Position numbers and translations under genes: made by a program | DNA from: Myxococcus landrumus | GTDB taxonomy: Bacteria; Myxococcota; Myxococcia; Myxococcales; Myxococcaceae | NCBI RefSeq assembly: GCF_017301635.1 | Contig: NZ_CP071091.1 | Location: 1,207,001-1,271,000, forward strand | DNA length: 64,000 bases | Direction of reading: 5' to 3' | Part shown: one piece after another, positions 53,401 to 62,400 of the stretch | Layout of the letters: each line of letters opens with the position of its first letter | How positions within the stretch are numbered: the first letter of the stretch is position 1 | The notes under the pieces: model-generated | The model's input: the letters and a program-made list of their open reading frames with translations, nothing else | Told to the model about the DNA's origin: nothing | Databases searched by the model: none

Positions 53401-56400
53401 GATGCGCGGCGCGTGCTGCCGTCTCGACGCGCGCCGAGAGTGCGGCCACGGTGCGCAGCTCGAACAGGTCGCTCAGCGGCACTTCCACCTGGAACGCATT
53501 GCGAATGCGGCTGGTGACCTGGGTCGCCAGCAGGGAGTGGCCACCTAGATCGAAGAAGTCATCATCCGTGCTCACTCCGTCCACGGCGAGCAGTTCACGC
53601 CAGATGGCCGCGACGATCTCCTCCACCGGCGTGCGCGGAGCGATGAAGGGCTTCTCCTTCTCCCTCAAGAGCTCCGGAGCAGGGAGGGCGCTGCGGTCGA
53701 GCTTGCCGTTGGAAGTGAGGGGGAGGGAGACCAGTGCGACGAAGGCCGAGGGCACCATGTACTCGGGAATCCGCTGGAGGAGGTGGGTGCGCAGGGCGGC
53801 CGAGTCGAGTTCGTGTCCCTCCGAGAGGACGGCGTAGGCGACGAGGCGACTGTCACCGGGCACGTCCTCACGGACGAGAGCAACGGCCTCGTGGATGGAG
53901 GGGTGGAGAGAGAGGACGGCCTCGACTTCACCGAGCTCGATGCGGAATCCGCGCAGCTTCACCTGGGAGTCAGCGCGGCCGAGGAAGTCGAGCTCGCCGG
54001 AGGCAAGCCAGCGGACCCTGTCACCGGTGCGGTAGAGGCGTGCACCGGGAGTGGTGGAGAAGGGGTTGGGGACGAAGCGCTCAGCGGAGAGGTCGGCGCG
54101 GTGGAGGTAGCCGCGAGCGAGGCCTGGGCCGCCGACGAAGAGCTCTCCGGGGACGCCGAGGGGAACGGGGTGTAGCGCCGAGTCGAGGACGTAGAGGCGG
54201 ACGTTGGGAAGCGCGCGGCCGATGGTCAGCTGAGAGGGGGTGACAGGGCCGGGAGTGACGGAGGCGCAGACGGTGACTTCGGTGGGGCCGTAGGCGTTGA
54301 GGAGCAGACGGCCCTGGCCCCAGCGTCGAGCGAGTTCAGCGGGGAGGGCCTCGCCCGCGGAGGCGAGAGTGCGCAGAGACTCGAGGCCGTCGGGAGAAGT
54401 CTGCGCGAGGACGGAGGGAGTGAGGGTGGCGGTGGTGATGGCCTGCTGCCGCAGCAGGGAGTGCAGTGGGAGGCCAGGCATGAGGGAGTCGCGAGGAGCG
54501 AGGCAGAGCTGGGCGCCGCTGAGGAGAGCGGAGAAGCACTCCCAGACAGAGGCGTCGAAGCCGAAGGCGGCGAACTGAAGGGCCTTCTGTCCGGGCTCCA
54601 GGCGCAGGGCGCCGGCAGCGGCGAGAGCGGTGTTGCACAGGCCCCTGTGAGTCAGGAGGGTGCCCTTGGGCTGGCCGGTGGAGCCAGAGGTGAAGATGAC
54701 GTAGGCGAGGTGGTCGGCGAGGGCGAGAGGGGAGAGGTTGTCGTCCGGGAGAGAGGCCAGCTGAGGCCAGTCGGAGTCGAGGCAGAAGAGCATCTCGCCC
54801 TGGCTGGGGAGCTCGTCAGCGAGGTGCTGCTGGGTGAGGAGGACGGGAGGCCGAGCCTGCTGAAGCATGAAGGCGAGGCGGTGGGAAGGGTAGGAGGGGT
54901 CCAACGGGAGGTAGGCGCCACCGGCCTTGAGGACGGCGAGGATGGCGACAACCATGTCGAGAGAGCGCTCGACGCAGAGGCCGATGAGAGTGTCGGGGCC
55001 GACGCCGAGAGAGCGCAGGTGTCGGGCGAGTTGGTTGGAGCGAGAGTTGAGCTGGAGGTAGGTGAAGGAAGAGGACTCGAAGCTGACGGCGGGTGCGTGA
55101 GGCGTGCGGAGCACCTGTGCTTCGAAGAGCTGGTGAGCGGTGGAGTCCAGGCGCTCGAGAGTCGTGGCATTCCAGTCGACGAGGAGTTGCTGACGCTCGG
55201 AGGGCGTCAGCATGGAGAGCTGGGAGAGGCGCAGGCTGGGAGAGGCGACGGCGGACTCCAGCAGCGTCCTGAGGTGCCCCATCATCCGCTCGATGGTCTC
55301 CGCCTCGAACAGGTCCGTGTTGTAGTCGAGGGAACCGGCGAAGCCTCGGGGCGTGTCCTCAAGGCTGAGCGATAGCTCCATCTTCGCGGTGCGGACCTCC
55401 GTGGCGATCCGGCGGAGGCTCAGGCCCGCGAACGAGATGTCCTGCTTGGGCGTGTTGTGAAGCACGAACATCGCCTGGAACAGCGGCGGACGGCTCAAGT
55501 CACGCTCGGGACGCAGCTCCTCCACGAGCCTCTCGAAGGGCACGTCCTGGTGGGCGTAGGCGCCGAGAGACGCCTCGCGCACTCGGCCCAGCAGCTCGCG
55601 GAACGTGGGGTTCCCGTCGAGCTTCGTGCGCAGGACGAGGGTGTTGACGAAGTTGCCGATGAGCTCTTCGGTCTCCGCACGATTGCGGCCGGCAATGGGC
55701 GAGCCGATGGTGATGTCTTCCTGGCCAGAGTAGCGGGACAGGAGCAGTTGCCATGCCGCCAGCAACACCATGAAGGGCGTGACGCCTTCTCGCTGGGCCA
55801 ACTGCTGGAGGGACTCGGAAAGCTCCTGCGAAAGCGCCAGGGGGAGGCTCGCACCGGCGTGCGTCTGGCGCGCGGGCCGGACCTTGTCGATGGGCAGTTC
55901 CAGTCCATGAGGCGCACCGGCGAGCTGCTGACGCCAGAATGAAAGCTGCGCCTCCAGCGCCTCACCGCGCAGCCAGTCACGCTGCCAGACCGCGTAGTCC
56001 ACGTACTGGAGCGAGAGCTCCGGCAGCGTCAACGGGCGACTCGAAGCGAAGGCTTCGTACATCGCGGCCATCTCCCGGATGAGGACATCGAGCGACCATC
56101 CATCCGCGATGGTGTGGTGCATCGTCAGGAGCAGGACGTGCTCCTGCTCGCCCATCGCCAGCAGGGTGATGCGGAACAGCGGGCCCTGGGCGAGGTCGAA
56201 GGCGTGGTGCGCCTCCTCACCGACCTGGCGACGCAGCTCGGCTCCACGCGCCTCCGCCGTCAGGCCACCCAGATCGACTCGGGTCAGCGGCAGTTCGAGG
56301 GACGCGGCGATGACCTGGACTGGCTCCTCGGCCGTGGCCTTGAAGGTGGTCCGCAGGGCCTCGTGGCGCCGGATGATTTCGCGGAAGCTCTCCTCCAGCG

Positions 56401-59400
56401 CCACCACGTCCAGCTTGCCCACCAGTCGGAGCGCGGTGGGGATGTTGTAGAGCGGGCTCGCGGGCTCGAGCTGGTGGAGGAACCACAAGCGCTGCTGGGC
56501 GAAGGAGAGCGGCAGCGCGCCAGTGCGGGGCGCGGGCGTCAGCGCTGGCGCCTGGGTCTCCGAGCCCACGCCCATGGCGGCGTCAACGCGCTGCGAGAGC
56601 GCCTCCACCGTGGGTGCCTCGAAGATGGCGCGCAGGGACACTTCCGTCCCGAAGGCCTCGCGCAGACGGCTGATGACCTGGGTGGCCAGCAACGAGTGTC
56701 CGCCCAGCTCGAAGAAGTCGCTGGTGGCACTGACGCGCTCCAGGCGGAGGACCTGGGCGAACATCCCCGCGACGAGCTGCTCGGTCGGCGTCCTCGGCGC
56801 GAGGTACTCGGCAAGGGACGTGGCCGCGAACTCCGGAGCGGGCAGGGCCCTGCGGTCGAGCTTCCCGTTGGGCGACAGGGGCAGTGCGTCCAGGGCGACG
56901 AAGGCCGAAGGCACCATGTGCTCAGGCAGGTGTTGCTTGAGGGCTTGAGCGAGCGTGGCCGTGTCGAGCACGTGACCCGGGTGCATGACGACATACGCCA
57001 CCAGGCGCTTGTCACCAGGCACGTCCTCTCGCGCCACCACGACCGCGTCCTTGAGGCCCGGCTGCAGCGTCAGGACGGCTTCGATTTCTCCCAGCTCGAT
57101 GCGGAAGCCGCGCACCTTCACCTGGAAGTCGAAGCGGCCCAGGTAGTCGATGGCTCCGTCTTCGCGCCAGCGCACCTTGTCTCCGGTGCGGTAGAGCCGC
57201 TCACCCGGGCTGGTGCTGAAGGGATTCGGAATGAAGCGCTCCGCCGTCAGCTCCGGCCGACGCCAGTAGCCGCGGCCCACCTGGATGCCAGCCAGGTACA
57301 GCTCTCCCGCGACACCTGGGGGCACCGGCTGGAGCGCCTCGTCCAGCACGTAGACCTGCGTGTTGGCGATGGGCCGGCCGATGGGGACGGAGGACGGCAT
57401 GGGTCCTCGCGGGCACGTCCAGGCGGTGACCTCTACCGCCGCCTCCGTCGGGCCGTAGAGGTTGTGCAACGCGGCCTGGGGCAACTGCTGATGGCAACGC
57501 TGCTGCAAGGCGGCGGGCAGGGCTTCGCCGCTGCAGATGACCTGCTTGACGCTGGCGCACGTCTCCTCGAGCCGCGGTTGCTCCAGGAAGACCTGGAGCA
57601 TGGAGGGCACGAAGTGCAGGAGGGTGACGCGCTGCTGGGAGATGAGGCGAGCCAGATACGCGCCATCCTGGTGGCCACCAGGTCGGGCCACCACGAGACG
57701 CGCGCCCACCATCAGCGGCGCGAAGAACTCCCAGACGGAGACGTCGAAGCTGAAGGGCGTCTTCTGCAGGACCGTATCCCCGGCATCCAACCCCAGGGCT
57801 CGCGGCATCCAGCGCAGCCGGTTGACGACGCCCGCGTGGGGATTCATCGCGCCCTTGGGGCGGCCGGTGGAGCCGGAGGTGTAGATGACGTAGGCCAGGT
57901 GCTCGGCGGTGACGCCGGAGACAGGAGGCGTGGCTGGCTGGCGGGCGATGACAGGCCCGTCCGCGTCGAGAAGCAGAACGGTGGCCGAGTGGGCCGGCAG
58001 CGAAGGCGCCAGGTGCTGCTGAGTGAGGAGCACCGGGGCGCCGCAGTCCTGCAACATGAAGGCGAGTCGCTCGCGCGGATAGGCCGGATCCAGCGGCACG
58101 TACGCGCCTCCGGCCTTGAGGATGCCGAAGAGCGCGATGACCATCTCGAGGGAGCGCTCGGCGCAGAGGGCGACGCGAACCTCGGGCGCGACACCGAGGG
58201 TGCGCAGGTGGTGCGCCAGCTGATTGGAGCGCTCGTCGAGCTGCCGATAGGAGAGCTGCTGGCCTTCGAAGAAGACGGCGGGAGCGTCGGGGGTGCGCTG
58301 GGCCTGGGCCTGGAAGAGGTGGTGGATGCAGTCGCCCTGGGGGAACTCCATGGCGGTGGCATTCCAGTCCACGAGCACCTGCTGGCGCTCGGTGGCCGTC
58401 AGCATGGGCACCTCGTCCAATCGCCGCGACGCGTGCGCCATCAACCCTTCGAGCAGCACCTGCCAGTGTCCCAGCAGCCGGTCGATGGCCTCGGTGCTGA
58501 AGCGCGCCTCCTCATACGAGAAGGTGAGGGTCAGCTGCCGCCCCGGCGAGACGATGGCCGTCAGCGGGTAGTTCGTATGGTCGAAGGCCTGGACGTCGAG
58601 CACCTCGAAGTCGCCGGAGCGCTGTCGCAGGGAGGCTTCGAGCGGGTAGTTCTCGAAGACCAGCAGCGAGTCGAAGAGTGATGCGCCGCGCGGTAGCTGG
58701 CTCCAGGACTGCACCTGCACCAGGGGCGTGTGCTCATGGGCGGCCTGGAGGGACTGGCGCTCCTGAAGCTGGCGCAGCCACGTGAGCACCGGCTGGTGGG
58801 ACTCCAGTCGCACGCGCACCGGCAGCGAGTTGATGAAGAGCCCCATCATCGCCTGCGAGGAGGGCAGCTCCGCGGGGCGCGCGGCGGAGGTGGCACCGAA
58901 GAGCACATCGGTGTCACCGGAGTAGCGGCTCAGCAGCAACGCCCACGAGGCCTGGAGGAGCGTGTTCAGGGTGAGCTGGTGACGGCGGGCGAAGTCCTGG
59001 AGCGCGGAGGACGCCGCCGCGGTGAGGGCCAGGGCTCGCTTGCCCATGGCTCGCGAGGCGTCGGTGGCGGCCGAGGAGGATGCGCTCGGAAGAGGCGTGG
59101 GGGAGCGGAAGCCCTGGAGCTCTTCGCGCCAGAAGGACTCGGAGGAGGGGCGAGAGGGCTCGCGCAGCCAGGCGATGTAGTCGCGGTAGAGGGGCCGGGA
59201 CGACAGGCGGGGCTGCTCGGAGTGGAGCAGGGCGTCGTAGACGGAAAAGAGGTCCTGCAGGAGCTGTCCCACGCTCCATCCATCCAGGAGCAGGTGGTGC
59301 TGGCTCCAGACGAGCTGCCAGGAGGAGTCGCTCAGGCGGAGGATGGCCAGACGCATGAGGGGCGGGCAGGCCAGGTCGAAGCCTCTCGCGCGGTCCTCGG

Positions 59401-62400
59401 CGAGGAAGGCGTCCGTATGGGCCTGCTGCTCACGGGGGGCGAGGTGCCGCCAGTCGAGCTGGGTCCAGGGGAGCGAGGCGCGCGAGTGCACCACCTGGAG
59501 CGGCTCGGTCAGCCCTTCCCAGACGAAGCGGGTGCGCAGGACGGGGTTCCGCGCGACCACGTGTTCCCACGCGCGCTGGAAGCGCCGCGGGTCGAAGTGT
59601 CCCTGGATGCGGAACGAGGACTGGACGAAATAGACACTCGAGTCAGGGACGAGCAGTGCATGGAAGAGCATGCCCTGCTGCATCGGGGAGAGCGGGTAGA
59701 GATCCTCGATGTCCGGACCCAGGCGCTGGAGGAGACGGTCGAGCGTGTCCTGCTCCAGGGCCGCGAGCGGGAAGTCCGTGGGCGTGAAGCGACGCGCGTC
59801 GTCGGTGGTCCGCCCGGCGATGAGCGCTCGCAGTCTGGACAGCACCCCCTGCGCGAGCGCCTCCACCGTGGCGCGCTCGTGCAGGTTCGTGCTGTACGTG
59901 AAGGACAGATGCAACTCGCCTTCGCGAACGAGTCCACCCACCTCGAGCGGGTGGCTCCGATCATGGCCTGAATCCACCGACGCTCCCACCGGCTCATTCG
60001 CGAGGCGGAAAGTGGAGCTGCCAGCGGCGTCGAGTTGACCGAGGTAGTTGAAGGAAACCTGGGCACGGGGAAGGTCGCGGAGGCGCGCGGCGGTCTCGCC
60101 CGTGGCGAGATGCCGCAGCAGTCCGTGGCCCAGGCCCTTGGTGGGAAGTCGCCGCAGCTCGTCGCGCACGGCACGCAGCGCGTCCCCGGGCGAGCCCGAG
60201 GCGGGAAGCTGGAAGAGGACGGGATAGGTGGCGGTGAACCAGCCGACGGTGCGCGACAGGTCCACACCCTCGAAGAGGTCCTCGCGGCCATGGCCCTCCA
60301 GCTCCACCAGCACGGAGCCGTGGCCGGTCCAGTGGCAGAGGGAGTGGGTGAGGGCACCCAGGAGGACGTCCTCGATGCGGGCCCGGTAGGCGGCAGGGAC
60401 CTCGTGCAGCAGGGCGCGCGTCTCGTCGGCGTCCAGTGAGAGGCTGAGCGTCCGGGACGAGGCGAACGTGTTGGGCCCCGTGGCGCGGTCCACGGGATGC
60501 GGACGCACCTGGGCCCTGGCGTCGTTCAGCCAGTAGTCCAGCTCTCGCGTCAGCGCTTCGGAGTGGGCGTACTCCTGGAGCTTCTCGGCCCAGGCCTTGA
60601 ACGAGGTGGACTTGGCCGGCAGCGAGGGCGTCTGGCCCGAGCGGAGCTGGGTGCAGAGGCTCTCCAGGTCCTCGACGAGCACGCGCCAGGAGACGGTGTC
60701 GACCGCCAGGTGATGGGCCACCAGCAGCAGACGGGCAGGACGGCCAGCGCCGAGGGAAAAGTGGGCGGCGCGCAACAGCAGTCCCTCCTCCAGTGAGAGG
60801 CTGGCTTGCAGTCGGGTGGCCTCGGCCTCCAGGGCCTGGGCCTGCTGGGCCTCGGGGACGGTGCTCAGGTCCACTCGGACCAGGTGCAGCGGGGCCTCCA
60901 ATCCCGAGACGTGCTGGTGCCAGCCGCCCTCGGACCGGGGCGAGTACTTCAGTCGCAGCGCGTCGTGGTGTTCGACCAGTCGGCGCAGGGCCACCTCCAA
61001 CACCGAGGTGTCCACGGGCGAGAGCACTTGCAGGAGCAGGGCCTGGTTGAAGGGGTGCGGCAGCGGTGAGGACTCGAAGAAGGCGTGCTGTACCGGCGTC
61101 AGCGGCGCCGGTCCTGTCACGAGCCCCTGCTCACCCAAGTCGGACGGCGCCTGCCGTGCCACCGTGGCCAGCGCTTCCACGGTCTGGTGTTGGAAGAGCT
61201 GACGCGGCGACAACCGCAGCCCGGCCTGTCGCGCCCGCGCCACCACCTGGAGGCTGACAATCGAGTCGCCTCCCAGCTCGAAGAAATTGTCGCGGATGCC
61301 CACCCGGTCCCGGCCCAGCACCTTGGACCAGATGTCCGCCAGCGCTTGCTCAGTGGCATCGCGCGGGGCCTCATAGGTCGAGGACAGCTCGGGCTGCTGG
61401 CTGTCGGGAGCAGGCAGGGCCTTGCGGTCCACCTTGCCGTTGGCCGTCAGCGGCAACGCCTCCAGGCGCACGAAGGCGCTCGGAATCATGTACTCCGGCA
61501 GCCGCTCCTTGAGGTGCGCGCGCAGCTCGGCCATGTTGGCCTCGCCGACGATGTAGGCCACCAGTCGCTTGCGGCCATGGTCCTCGCGCGCGACGACGAT
61601 GGCCTGCTGAAGGGCTGGGTGCTTCAGCAGCGCTGACTCCACCTCGGGCAGCTCGATGCGGAAGCCGCGAATCTTCACCTGCGTATCCGCGCGGCCCAGG
61701 AACTCCAGCACGCCGTCGGCACGGCGACGCACCTGGTCTCCGGTGCGGTACATGCGCGCACCGGCCTCGGTGCTGAAGGGGTCCCTGAGGAAGCGCTCGG
61801 CGGTGAGCTCGGGCCTTCCGAGGTATCCGCGCGCCAGGCCGTCACCAGAGATGTAGAGCTCGCCGGGCACGCCGACAGGGACGGGCCGCTGGTGGGCGTC
61901 GAGCACGTAGAGCCGGGTGTTGCCGATGGGCGTCCCGATGGGGACGGAGGTTCCCACGTGGGTTGCATCCGTCATTCGATGGCAGGATGCGAAGAGGGTG
62001 CTCTCGGTGGGGCCGTAGCAGGCCGTCACCGGGATGCGCAGCTCCTCCAGGACCCGCCGCACATGGGGCGCGGAGACGACGTCGCCACCGGTGAGCAACT
62101 GCTTCACCGAGCGCAGGCCCTCGAGGTTGGCGTCCACCATCTGGGTGAAGAGGCCCGCGGTGAGGTGGAGCGTGGTGACGGCGTGCGTCCGCAAGACGGC
62201 CTGCAGCTCGCGCACGTCATTGGGGGCGTGAGGCGGGAAGAGGACCAGCCGGCCACCGTGAAGCAGCGGGCCCCAGACTTCGAGGGTGGAAGCGTCGAAG
62301 GAGATGGGGGCGATGAGGAGGAAGGAATGCTGGGGCCCCAGCTCCATGTAGTCGACGCGGCCCATGAGCAGGCGCATGACGGAGCGGTGCTCGATGCAGA

